From NCBI GenBank assembly GCA_930367205.1, contig OV884011.1, positions 171,689,226 through 171,753,225 on the forward strand: DNA of 64,000 bases. Reading direction: 5' to 3'. The position numbers and the translations under genes are program-made. The notes beneath the pieces were generated by a model. That model had not been told where the DNA came from. It saw nothing but the letters and a program-made list of their open reading frames with translations, and ran no database searches. Shown piece after piece: positions 23,735 to 35,026 of the stretch (position 1 is the first letter of the stretch; each line of letters starts with the position of its first letter). The DNA is from Acanthosoma haemorrhoidale. Taxonomy: Eukaryota > Arthropoda > Insecta > Hemiptera > Acanthosomatidae.

Positions 23735-23790
23735 GTTGATATAAAGAGAGGAAGATGAACTGAGATTGAAAAAGAGTTGCGAACAGTAGG

Positions 23791-23866
23791 TATATATACT
23801 AAGGAGTAGTGCTAGAGAGGGGAGGCACGAGGGGTTGCATCATTGAGGTATAACACGAAAACTTGG
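23791..23866 (-). promoter_or_regulatory. Core promoter of gene A: TATA box and conserved upstream block
   Basis: TATATATA at 23791-23798, 57 nt upstream of the ATG. Further upstream, on the minus strand, come AGCACTACTCCTTAG-like sequence, TGATGCAACC and CAAGTTTTCGTGTT, in the same order as in the other five genes. Confidence 0.75.
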
Positions 23867-23869
23867 CCG

Positions 23870-26385
23870 TCCAAACTGAAGATTCTAAGTGGAAGTCTAA
23901 ATTTACAAAATTAACAGTTCAGCACACCTCACAATCAATAAATTAGCAGTATACATTCATTATTAAATATTTTTGCTCGAATATTTATACAAACAATTTG
24001 TTTTATTATGAAACTAATGGTCAGTGGAATCACTTTTATTTATTAATCAAAACCACTAAACATTTGCTATCAATCAATTATGAACTGAATTGCATTACAT
24101 GAGCATAAAAATAATTTACAGACTGAGGATAGAAAAGGCTTGACGTCTAGACGAGGGTAACGCCAGGTTTTTTATATCAACTGAATAAATTGGAAACAAT
24201 CGATAAATGGAAGACTATGTATGCCGACTTACACAGAACAGAGTTCCATTGAGAACCTTGTAATAGTTCCATTTGATTGGTCTTCTAGCAAATAATACAA
24301 AAAAAAAATTGATGAAGTAAATTGATAAATATTATTGACATTGATCATAAAAAAATCTATGATTTGTTTCAACTTAAAGCCGATATGCAATAAAATCTTT
24401 TAGAAATTTATTATAATATTAACCATTAACTAGAATTAGTATTGAATGAAAGTATTTTTATTCATCAGTTTTTTTCCGGATCATTTGGTATATAGTAAAA
24501 AGCTGGTGTTTGAGCAGAAAGTGTTAGTATTATTATATTATTTTTTCTAACGATCATAAACAAAAGTGAATTTTCTGTAAGTCACACTATTGCTATTTGT
24601 ATATACAAATGAATATTTAAGTGTATTCCAGCAGTACGCCACAATTCCTGTAGCAATTAACACTATTTAAACAAAACCTGGAACATCTTAAGAAAAATCT
24701 TATGTTCAAAATGACCGACATTACTGTCTAATTCATAGTTTTCGGATGTGCTTCAGGGTGATAGTACTGATTACATTAAAACCCAAGTAATGACGAATAG
24801 TCAAATATAACACCTTATTGAAAAATTGTGGATAGAAATAGAACTTGGCTTCGGTATAACCTTCTGAAAACACTGTGAACCCTCCAGGACCTATTTGGTT
24901 ATTATATTTTACTGAATATGAGAACTCCAATCATTTTACTAAGGAACCTCAACCAACCAGAACTTTGCAATGTCACAAGGCTGTTTGTAAAAAAGAAGTG
25001 ATTAAAACAACTATCTTAAAATGTAAAAGAGTGGGGATACAGTTTTTTTTTTTTCCGCAGTACGAGGTTAAGTACAATAACGAAATTATCTACAGTGTAC
25101 CAAATATCCAATATTTAATCCTGAAACTGGATAAAAATTCTAGGCATACCAATACTTTTAAATAAAACGTATTAATTACTATAATGCAAAGTTTACATCT
25201 TTGTGGTATACACAAAATAACCCCTTACTTAACAAAAAATTTAGTTTAAAAGTTTTTATCCTACATATGCCACTTGTGTCAACAGATCATCAATTTCTCA
25301 AAGATTGTGATTTCCAGTGATACATTCTTAATCACTATCGACAACTCATAGCGACCAGTCTATTAAGTACTGCGGAGTGGACTTGTGTTCTTGTTTCTCT
25401 CACGGACAGGTTCACCCAACAACCAAATACTAAAAAATAAAAATGTTCTTTAAAATCATGTTTTGAATTGAATTAAAATTATAGATTAGGATAAATGGAT
25501 ACCCAGGGAACGGCGGGTAAAGAACGGTTATTTGTTTATACAAGATAAACCCCGGAACTGATTAAATACATTTTGAAAATTGAAACGTTACTCAACTTTC
25601 CATTAATATGTATGGGTTTAGAGTATCAAGAAGCTTATTCTTTTAGGGGTTGTGTAGTAAACTGGAACTTGAACATAGTACCAGTGGAAATAGTCTCATT
25701 TTGTTAAGATTTCCATGCGGGAAAATTCTTCACAGTAACAGATTGTATTATAGGATTATTATAAGAAAAGTTCATTACCATACCTGGCATTATAATTTAC
25801 AAAATATAACAAAAAAATTACAAATTGTTTTCACATTGTTTTCATGTGTTTAATAGCTCTAACTCTTCGCCAATTAATCTTTTTTTTTCGTTCGTTAATA
25901 TCCGTAACAGATTCCAGGTATTTGATATTCTGTCAACCGATCGTCTATAAAAATATATTTGATTCAGGTTTCATAACGATTATTTTCAGTGTCCAAAATG
26001 TCCATCGCAGTTTCAATATTCAGGGTTATTACCAACCGGCTATCCAAAAAAAAAAAATAAAAAGATATTTCTCCTGGTACGAATTTAGCGCTGTTTTCAT
26101 TTTAGTTTGACTGCACCGGCACAAATCGCTGTTTTTGTTTTGCATGGGATCACGCTAAAATGGGACGTGCACACGTAGTAACTTGAAAGAGTATTCACAC
26201 CTTAATCCAGCTTAGCCCTCAACTAAATTAAATTTGAACACTAATATACGTGTGAGCATCGACCACTGTTGAGGAAGGATCTAAAAGCTATTGATTTTGG
26301 GGATGACTTTATTCCTCACCTCGCGTAGGAACCATTTTATAAATATTTTTAAAACAGCATATGTCTACCAGAGGTATCAAACATA
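23870..26385. other. Intergenic; no supported gene
   Basis: AT-rich. A strong-looking splice acceptor (T-run, then CCGCAG) occurs at about 25045-25061 on the + strand and a minus-strand frame at 24930-24733 looks mildly protein-like, but neither has a partner exon or a recognisable motif. Confidence 0.4.
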
Positions 26386-26387
26386 TA

Positions 26388-26419
26388 CAAGGGCGGGCTG
26401 AAAAGTTTCCGACCTCAAC
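26388..26419 (+). repeat. Mariner left inverted repeat
   Basis: Matches the reverse complement of 27650-27679 with only a few differences. Confidence 0.9.
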
Positions 26420-26565
26420 ATGAAGATAGGAGCAGTCGTAAATAAAAGCTAGTGAATTTCGTTGTTCATCTGTTGACAGTTACTCACCAAAGTTTCAGCC
26501 ATTTTGGACGCGCAGTTGTTGTGTAACAGTCGTTTGAGTGAGTCGATGTGAGTGTTTTCATGAAA

Positions 26566-27614
26566 ATGGACAAAATCGAGTATCCAGCTGTCATTAAATA
26601 TTTGTTTTTGAAAGGCAATACGCCTACGCAAATCAAAGATGAGTTGGATTCTGTGTATGGGGACTCTGCACCATCATTTACCACAGTGATTTTGGTGATT
26701 GAATTTTGGGCAGCTGAATTTAAACGTGGTCGTAAGAGCTTGGGAGACGATGAACGTTCGGGACGTCCAAAAACTGCAACTACCGACGAAAACATCGCCA
26801 AAGTTCACCAAATGGTGCTAGACGACCACCGAATTAAAGTGAGAGAGATAGCAGAGGTTATGAACATGTCAAAAGAACGTGTTTGTCACATATTAAATCA
26901 ACATTTAGAGATGAGAAAGCTGTCCGCGCGTTGGGTGCCGCGTGACCAAAAACGTGTTCGAATGAACATTTCCAACGCTCTGTTGGCGCAGTTTAGGCGC
27001 AATATATCCGAGTTTTGGCACCGATTAATTACTGTGGATGAAACTTGGATACACCATTATACGCCCGAAACAAAAATACAGTCCAAACAGTGGACTGCAA
27101 AGGGGGAACCGGCTCAAAAAAAAGCAAAAATTTTTTTTCGGCTGGGAAAGTGATGGCCAGACTGTTTTTTGGGATAGTCATGGAGTTATTTTAATCGATT
27201 ATCTTCAAAAAGGAAAAAAACATTACAGGAGCATACTACGCATCATTACTTGACAAGCTGAAGGCAGAACTTGCGGAAAAACGCCCACATTTGCAGAAAA
27301 AGAAAATCCTGTTTCACCAAGACAACGCACCGTCTCACACCTCAGCGGTTGCGGCGAAAATCCCTGAATTACGGTTTGAACTGCTTGACCATCCACCTTA
27401 CTCACCAGATCTAGCCCCAAGCGACTTCGTTTTGTTCCCTTATCTAAATATTGCGCTCGGAGGACTGAGATTTTCGTCAAATGAAGAGGCAATCACCTTC
27501 GTGAACGATTATTTTGCAGAGAAAAACGCCGAGTACTATTTGGACGGGTTACAGAGATGGGAGCATCACTGGGAGAAGTGTGTAGAGTTACAAGGAGACT
27601 ATGTTGAAAAATAA
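26566..27614 (+). pseudogene. Mariner transposase with frameshifts
   Basis: The start MDKIEYPAVIKYLFLKG at 26566 matches the family's N terminus (GTG at 26548 and ATG at 26560 are in frame upstream). The paired helix-turn-helix region includes RSGRPKTATTDENIAK and ISKERVCHILNQ-like sequence. The linker WVPR is followed by a small deletion where the family normally has a few more residues. The catalytic motifs are LITVDETWIHHY (first Asp), FHQDNAPSH (second) and YSPDLAPSDF (third), at spacing consistent with DD34D. The frame breaks twice, in the A/T runs near 27117-27138 and in the A-run near 27214-27222; there is also a roughly 4-codon insertion near 26690. The final stop is at 27612-27614. 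Non-functional as it stands. Confidence 0.88.
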
Positions 27615-27649
27615 ACACAAACATTCTGAAAAAACGTCTTGTATCTTTG

Positions 27650-27679
27650 TTAGGTCGGAAACTTTTCAGACCACCCTCG
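27650..27679 (-). repeat. Mariner right inverted repeat
   Basis: Inverted partner of 26388-26419, ending immediately before TA. Confidence 0.9.
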
Positions 27680-27681
27680 TA

Positions 27682-29670
27682 ATTGTGGCAAATGATCTAT
27701 TGTAGCTGTATTATATTGCAGTATCACATTGGTTTGATGAAAATCTAAGTTTCATAAATACAATAAACATACTGTTAATGATCAAATTGCCGAAGATCTG
27801 CCCAAATCCAAATGCTACTTTAGTTCCACCACTTTTTTGACAATGGAGAAGAATCAGTGATTGGAGATACCCAGCAGTGAATTGAATGAGAAGTCGTGAG
27901 AGAGCATAAGAGCCGCTGATGATCTCATCAGAGTAGAAAATCACCCAATTACAAGTAACTTACAGGAGATCTCCTGGCACCTTCCACTTAAATCTCTGCT
28001 AAGGACGTAGGAAAGAATGATGAGACGACACTGAAAGATTTAGGCTGCTTGTCATTTTAAAAAACGTTTTCGTGGATGAGTTCTAGGAAAATTGGCTTTT
28101 TAAGGTCAGTGAGGGTTATATTGATAACTTGAAATATCTATTGACGATTTTTTTTTTTTATTAGAAATATTGGATGTACCGGATAATGTAAGTCTTAGCT
28201 ATTCCTTATAGTATCAGTACGTAAATACAAATTGGTTTTAGTGTGGGTTTGTGAACTAGACTTTGATTTTATATTAATATATACGATTTTCTGTTTACCT
28301 CAAGTATTATAAGTTAAAATTTGGCCGAGGCACAAGGATTTCGGCATCAATCCAACAGTCTCTAACGACATGAAGGGAGAAGTTAAAGAGATTTAAGTTG
28401 ACTGTTGGGCAGGGGGTTGAACCTTTGAATAAACGAAATGTGGAATGTTTCTTTCTAGAATTGTTTTGGCATAAGTAACACTAGTACTGTACTCGAGCAA
28501 AACAGAGGTGTGGGAATTAACATGGATGTTTCTGGGTCCAAATGAGAGGGAAGAACTGATGTATCATCAATGGATGTATATAGTAGGGGAAATTGAGGAT
28601 TTAACTAGAATTTGTTTGGTTGAACCAAGAAGCATCAGACTTAGTAGAGGTATGTAAGAATGAAGAATGAGAAAGGGGATTTGGGATGACATTGAATAAC
28701 TTCAGTTTGAAGAGTGAAGTCTTGGCTACATCCAGAGATGCAATCGTAGAATTTAATGAAAGGTATCTGGCATATATTGCAGAAGGTAAGTAGAAAGGTA
28801 ATGTAAAGTTAGTAATATTTATCTTTTAGCCAAAAGTTTTCATAACAAAATAATTAATAATTAATGATCTCTAATTGTGTTTTTTATTAGGTCCTAGGCT
28901 TATCAAATATAAAATAAAACCTCCATGTCTTTATGATAAAAAAATGAACCAACATGTTCACAACTAATAGACAACACTACATTCCTTGATGAACTGTGCA
29001 CAATTGCACTTATGATTTCAGTAACCGATGTGCATTGCTATAAAATATTTGTTTACATTTTACTGATGTAATCCTGTCGACTTCAATTTCAACTTTAAAA
29101 CAAGATAAGTATAAGTGCATAGATTAGGACTTTGCTATTCTCTTAAAATAATAGGTATTATAGATAATGAAGGCGTTGGGTACTTAATGTTGGTGGAAAA
29201 ATAGTTATTTTTAAAAATATATGTTTTCAGACTTACCGAATTATTCTTCGAGATAACATAATTAATCCTAAAAGATTTCGTTTAGAAATATTCAATTTCG
29301 GAAAGAATATCGTAAAGTCAGAATAATTAGTTTATCAATAATAAAACAGTAAATCACAAGTTAATCGTAATTTATTAAATAAAAAATTATAGTAGATAAC
29401 TCTAATTGTATTGCAGTGATTGTTACACAAGGCCATTTACTCTCAAACATAATTTGAAAAGAGCAGAGCCACTTTCTAGAATAAGCATTAATTTCTGAAC
29501 TTATTATGGCGTGCACTAATAAAACACCAGTTAACATTCAAATTGATTTATAGTAAGGATTGTTGATGGACGATCGGAGAATGATTTTATTCAATTAATT
29601 TTGTAACTTTAAATTAAGAAAATAAACTGGAAAGGATGAATGATGAAAGGTTTGTTAATATTTTATAAAA
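27682..29670. other. Intergenic; no supported gene
   Basis: A minus-strand frame at 27944-27711 reads somewhat like a membrane segment (FGQIFGNLIINSMFIVFMKL), but no splice partner or family match is visible. The rest is AT-rich and featureless. Confidence 0.4.
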
Positions 29671-29674
29671 AAGA

Positions 29675-29680
29675 TTTATT
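29675..29680 (-). promoter_or_regulatory. Polyadenylation signal, gene B
   Basis: AATAAA on the minus strand, 42 nt beyond the stop codon of gene B. Confidence 0.75.
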
Positions 29681-29722
29681 TAAAATAAATAAATAAGGGA
29701 AGGAAGGTTTAAGAGTTGTGGC

Positions 29723-31390
29723 TTAGTAGGGTCCACTTCCTGTGTCACTGCTGGGGTGTCCACCTTCATTCTTCGATGCGCTGTATGCAGTAACACCACT
29801 GTTTCCTGTTGAACTATAACCTGAAGCCGATCCGCTGTAGCCACCTGTTGAACCACCATATCCGCCAGAGGAACCACCATATCCGCCAGCAGAACCACCA
29901 TATCCGCTAGCTGATCCGTAGTTACCGGCTCCGAACGCATTTCCGGTGTCTTGGTAGCTGATCCTTGGTTTGTAGCCTTCAAGATCGGCAGTGTATTCAA
30001 CCAGCTGTCTCCTGCCATCGGGAAGAAGAACGTGGTAGGATCCTTGGGTGTTGTCGCCATCGCGAGATTCTTGGTGACCAAACTCAACATAGTATTCAGG
30101 AGCGTTTACTTCATAGTTGAAATCATACTTAGCAGGAACCTAAAATAAAATAGTTAGCATTAATGTTTACTTCTCTATTTAAGTTAATTTTTAAGACCAA
30201 ACGACAAGGTTAAATAAAACATACCGACTGATCATCGTAACCACCCTGTCCATATCCAGTTCCTGAACCAGACTGTCCGTATCCACCAGGCCCATAACCG
30301 TTTCCGGAGCCAGACTGTCCGTATCCCCCTTGGCCAAGATCCGCAGCATCGGTTATAACAGCGTCGTTGGTTACTCCAGTGTACCTTGTGGCAGGAGTAC
30401 CGTATGTGGAAGAGGGAACATTAGCTCGGCCTCCAAATCCAGATCCTGGGGCGCCGTAAGATGAAGACGGTGCAGAAGGTCCTTGAGATAATGGGGCACC
30501 GTAAAATGAAGAAGGTACTCTAGAAGATGGGGTACCATAAACAGGAGATGTAGTCCTAGGTGCTCCATACTGGGTAGAGGGTGCATTGTTTCTAAAGCTT
30601 GGGACACCGTACTGTCCAGAAGAAGAACCAACACTACCTCCAAACTTTGATGATGGAGCACCATATTGCGACGATGGAGCACCATACGAAGATGGTGGCC
30701 CAGATATGGATTTGCCAAGTTCTACACCTCCAGCTTCAGCAGGAAGATATGTATTAACTGGAGGTTCTGCGACTGCAGCGCAGATACATGCAGTAACCAA
30801 AAGCAATACCTGGAAAGAAATGAAATTATATTCATTTTATGTTTAATCTTGGATATTTTTAATGGAAACTCATTATTATTTACGATAGCTCGTCTTTTTT
30901 GTTTCTAATGAGATTACATAAATAGGCATAACAGATAATAACGAATATAAAACAATAGAATTTATTTTGTAACTTATTTTCCAAATTTACGCTTATATAT
31001 GGTTTAATGAACGTATATATTATTATATATACCAATACCCCCACGTATATATATTGAATTGAACGTACGTAATGAAAAGATATGGTTATTTGTTTTCATC
31101 AAATAATACGAAATTTACGTTTGCTAGAGAATTGATAGATTACTGTGTGCCCTTGAGCTTGTGTATTGTACACCCCACTTTTAAACAAATAATATCGCAA
31201 TGAACACATTTCTGTTTTAGGCTCACAATTAGTAAAATTTTAAGTTAGGTAACATCTGTGCTAATAAAACTTCAAATTTAACCCCTTTTAACGATATAAT
31301 ACATCTTTAATTTTGCGAATAAAATTTACTTCTACCGAGAACTTGCAGAGTCTTCAAACCTATTATGAATTATTGCTATACCTTTGCCAT
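29723..31390 (-). CDS. Pro-resilin-like cuticular protein, RR-2 family (gene B)
   Basis: Exons 31382-31390 (Met-Ala-Lys), 30225-30809 and 29723-30139; introns of 572 and 85 bp, GT-AG, phase 0. The product is about 336 residues: signal peptide (VLLLVTACICAAVA, then EPPVNTYLPAEAGG), a short Gly/Pro/Ser/Tyr region with few heptads (SSYGAPSSQYGAPSSKFGG), then the same QYGVPSFRNNAPS to QGGYDDQS block as gene A. The RR-2 domain starts at residue 199 (FGHQESRDGDNT, LLPDGRRQLVEYTADLEGY, KPRISY). The tail has GGSAGGYGGSSGGYGGST repeats and ends in SGPY. It lacks the internal duplication found in exon 2 of gene A. Role inferred as for gene A: secreted chitin-binding elastic cuticle protein. Confidence 0.88.
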
Positions 31391-31446
31391 GTTGAGTAGA
31401 TGAAAGGAAGATGATTTGAGATTGAAGAAGAGATGCGGACACTGGG

Positions 31447-31512
31447 TATATATACTAAGGGGCAGTGCTGGAGGGGGTGGATGAGGTTGGTTACATCACA
31501 CACGAAAACTCG
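31447..31512 (-). promoter_or_regulatory. Core promoter of gene B
   Basis: TATATATA at 31447-31454, 56 nt upstream of the ATG, followed upstream by the conserved block (CCCTCCAGCACTGCCCCTTAG, written here in minus-strand sense with minor spacing differences), TGATGTAACC and CGAGTTTTCGTGTG. The TGATGCAACC element is altered by one base here. Confidence 0.72.
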
Positions 31513-31514
31513 AA

Positions 31515-32728
31515 CTTTCAAGAGAATGATCAGCTGTTTACTTAAAAAATCTAAATCAATTTGACATTAAATATTAAGTTTTATTCTTAAAAATACAATG
31601 CAGCTTTAAAACTCGAGATTCATCATAGTTCTAGCATTTCATTTTTCTACTACTGTTACAATCTAACTACGAATTTTTTTTAATTCTTTAGTTATTTATG
31701 ACATCAAACCCCCAATTATTTATGAAACTCCCCAACTTAAAAATATCATTATTTGAAGAGATATTATAAATAATCTCTCTAGGTTATTTTTTATTATTTT
31801 TGAGTGCAAAAATGCATAATGATTTCAGGGAATAGCTTGTCACAAGATTTCTAAAGGTAATAACATGAATTATATCACCAACTTCAGCTTTCATATTTTA
31901 GCAGAGGTTAGGTGACAATAGTGAGTGGGATAAACTTCTGGCTGCAATGAGGTTTGACAGTTCTATAACACAATGCGGTTTAATTAATAATTTAATAATT
32001 CACCAATGAATTTGGCCATAAGCTGTCTTGGTTTGCTGTCTTCATTTCTTTATGTATACATTATGAGAATAGAACTTCGTTACTTCACATATAAATTTAT
32101 TTCTAATATTTATATAATAAAAATTTATATTTTGCTCAAATCCAATGCGTCTAGTAAATAACAAAAGTCTAACCTTATCGCTCTTGATTTTAAATCCTTC
32201 ATTGACGTACATACAATTGTAATGTGAACATACAATTGTAATGTGAAAAAAAATAGAACAACATAAGAAACATTCCTAGATTATATCATTTCTCAAGCTC
32301 ATATTTTTTAGTGTTTCATCGCTGTTACCAATATTCGGAAGTAATTGATTGTCGCTACAGTTACATTCATCTGTAAAATTTATAACTCTTCGTGATACAG
32401 CAGCATGATTTCATGGGATCACTTCGAAGCAAACTGCACGTATACAAAGTGGTTCAGAAGTATCTGTACAATTTGAAAATTTAATATCGTTATCCAAATA
32501 TTTTTTATTCTTCATCTGGAAAAAAGGAAGAAATATTTTACAAAATGTATTAGAAATTCACCATGGAAATGCTAAGTACTCAGTAGCAAATGAAAATGAA
32601 GAAAATCGTTTAGATATTCAGACCCTATGAAAATTTTAGCTACATTGAGGTAAGAACTCCTTCTAGACCACCCATTTTGAATATGTTCCACCATATTTCC
32701 AACCTTAATATTGTTACATTGTTAATTC
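31515..32728. other. Intergenic; no supported gene
   Basis: AT-rich. It contains a direct tandem repeat of about 20 bp (acatacaattgtaatgtga twice) near 32209-32246 and nothing else that I recognise. Confidence 0.4.
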
Positions 32729-32791
32729 CTTTATTGTGCAATAATTACAATCTGCCTTTTATAAGGCAATAAGTAATTAAGATATATGCTC

Positions 32792-32888
32792 TCATTCATA
32801 CAATATTTACAGTTCATCATTCACTCGCTCATTCATACAATATTTACAGTTCATCATTCACTCGCTCATTCATACAATATTTACAGAC
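32792..32888. repeat. 37-bp tandem repeat in the LINE 3' UTR (about 2.6 copies)
   Basis: Starts TCATTCATACAATATTTACA, repeated at 32792, 32829 and 32866. The LINE fragment at 1.0-1.4 kb carries this motif once. Confidence 0.85.
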
Positions 32889-33072
32889 AGCCCAGAGACC
32901 CCCCAAATCCACCACAAAGAGAAAGCGGAGTCTTGGGAAGTCCCCCACGCTCCTCCGTCAGCCGCGTCACTGGATACTAGCCAGTGGAGGCTGACCAAGA
33001 GCGCGAGAGCCACAGACGCTCAGGACATGATTGGAGAGACTGGCCATTGCCAGGACTTCCACTGTCACGCGT

Positions 33073-35026
33073 TTATAGCAGGTCACGAGGCCACTGCCGT
33101 TTCAGTCTCCGAGGAGGATTATAGGGATGAGTGGCGCAGTGCATTGACTGTGCTACAGGATTAGGGTGGTTGGAAAGGCTACTGTGGAATTTCGTAAACT
33201 TGGAAGGGATGAGTTCTAGAATGTAGGGTATATTAAGGTCGTTATGAAGGGTTTTGTTGCTGACATAATAAGGGGCATTTACTATTGTTCTCAGGACTTT
33301 TGATTGAAAGGATTGGATACGCTTGATGTTAGACTTTTTTGCTGTCCCCCATAGCTCTATTCCATATGTCCATATGTCCAAACTAGTGTGTGGGAAAAAG
33401 GTTTTTGGATTCAACAATGGGAAGTAGACGTTTTAGTAGGAGTTTCTCAAATATTTTTGAGAGGATAGGGAGTAGGCTAATTGGACGATAAGATGAGGCG
33501 TCATTGGGTAGTTTACCGGGTTTGGCGAATAGGACAATAATAGAATGTTTCCAGAGGAGAGGAAAGTGCGTCGTTCGGATTATGCAATTATATATGTAGG
33601 TTAGGAAGATTATGGCTTTAGGAGGAAGTTGTTTGAGAATTTGAGGAGTAAGGAGATCATATCCAGGGGATTTTCGGTAAGGTAAGTTTTTCAGAAGGTA
33701 TTTAACCTCAGAGGGGTTAACGGCTTTTGGTGGAAGAGAGAGAGGAATAGGTGAAGTGAGGAAATCTTCCACAGTTGTGCTGTGAGTATGGCTTTGATGA
33801 GAAAGGTGAGGTGTGAAAGTATGGGTAAGATGCAGAGCAAATTCCTCCGACCTATCCCCACCCGAAGCCGCCCAGGACCCATCATCACGACGGAGTGGGT
33901 GTGAAACAGGTTGATACTTTAGGATTTTTTTGGTTACGTTCCACAAGGAGTTATCCCTGGTGGACAGAGAGGAGAGGTAGGAATTGAAAGAATCGGAACG
34001 AAAGGATGCCAATCGCCGCTTTACCAATCGGCAGTACTGATTGTACGTGTGACGATCAATAGGATGCCGGGATCTTTGCCACACTGTTCTGGAGCGGCGT
34101 TTGGATTGGATTAGATCTTTGAGATGCTCAGGTAAACGATTATGATTGTGGATTTTTGTGTGACGATGGGGTGACGATGCCTCCCAAGCCGACCTCTGGA
34201 CCAGAGTAGTGAAAGAATGCACTGCATCGTCTAGGTCTTGGGATGTTTTCAGGGATAATTTGAGGTTTACGGACTCTGTAAGAAGCTGACGGAAGTGGTC
34301 CCAGTCAACTGGGCCCCTAATAAATGAAGGAGGAGGCAGTTTGTGAATTGGTCTTAAGGAAATGGTTAATAATAAAGGGCTATGATCGGAGGAAAGGTCA
34401 TCGAGGCGCTTGAGTGAATAGTTTAGTGTTCCTAAACTATTGTAAAAAAAGAAGTCAAGGAGATCAGGATTTCGGTTGGGATCTGATGGCCAATAGGTGG
34501 CTGTGTCAGGAGAGATAGTGGAGCAATGTTTCCGTGTGAGTGCAGACAGCAAAGCACGTCCGCGTGTATTTGTGGATCTTGACCCCCAGTGTTGGTGCTT
34601 CGCATTAAAGTCCCCACCCACAAGGAAACGATGTCCGATGGAGTCTAGAAAGGAGATGAATTGGGAGTCGGAAATGGATTTATTGGGAGGGCAGTACGTT
34701 GATGCAAGTGTAAGAGGAAAAGTGAAGGTGGTGATTGACACTGCAGTGGATTGAAGGAAATCATGTGATACCAAAGGAACTATGTGGTGGGATATGGAGT
34801 TATGGACAATGACAGCGGTACCTGCATGAGCTGTTCCATCTGGGTGATCAGTACGATAAGTCTGGTACTGTCGAACGGTAAATGGTCGTTTGCTCGTAAG
34901 TCTTGTTTCAGTAATAAGAGCTACGTCGATCTTCTTGTCATGGAGTAGTGCTGTCAGTTCGTTAGTGTGGGTGCGAACACCATTCGCATTCCAAAGGAGA
35001 ATGGATAAGGAGTCAGAAGGATCCAC
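33073..35026 (-). pseudogene. LINE ORF2: endonuclease plus truncated reverse transcriptase
   Basis: From 35026 the frame gives an apurinic-type endonuclease with all visible catalytic motifs: LLWNANGVRTH, ALITETRL, FLVGGDFNAKH and LSSDHSPLLLTI. After a linker comes the fingers region of the reverse transcriptase (KSPGYDLLTPQIL, LFAKPGKLPNDASSYRPISL, LSKIFEKLLLKRLLPIVE). At about 33390 the sequence jumps: the frame reaches a TAG, while another frame continues with the far C-terminal box DIWTYGIELWGTAKK. The palm with the catalytic YxDD is missing. This frame begins with GTG directly after the ORF1 stop. Confidence 0.85.

Larger units (their letters stand above)
26388..27679 (+). mobile_element. 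Mariner element, 1.29 kb, both inverted repeats present
   Basis: The left end CAAGGGCGGGCTGAAAAG at 26388 and the right end CTTTTCAGACCACCCTCG ending at 27679 are inverted copies over about 28-32 bp (both contain GAAAAGTTTCCGACC). TA flanks both sides (26386-26387 and 27680-27681). The length is that of a full mariner. The transposase gene is complete in outline but frameshifted, so the element cannot act on its own; the intact ends could still be recognised by a related transposase. Confidence 0.92.

Noticed and set aside
25040..25162. Strong-looking splice acceptor and open frame on the + strand
   Set aside because: The following frame is AT-driven, has no motif, and no matching donor exon upstream was found.
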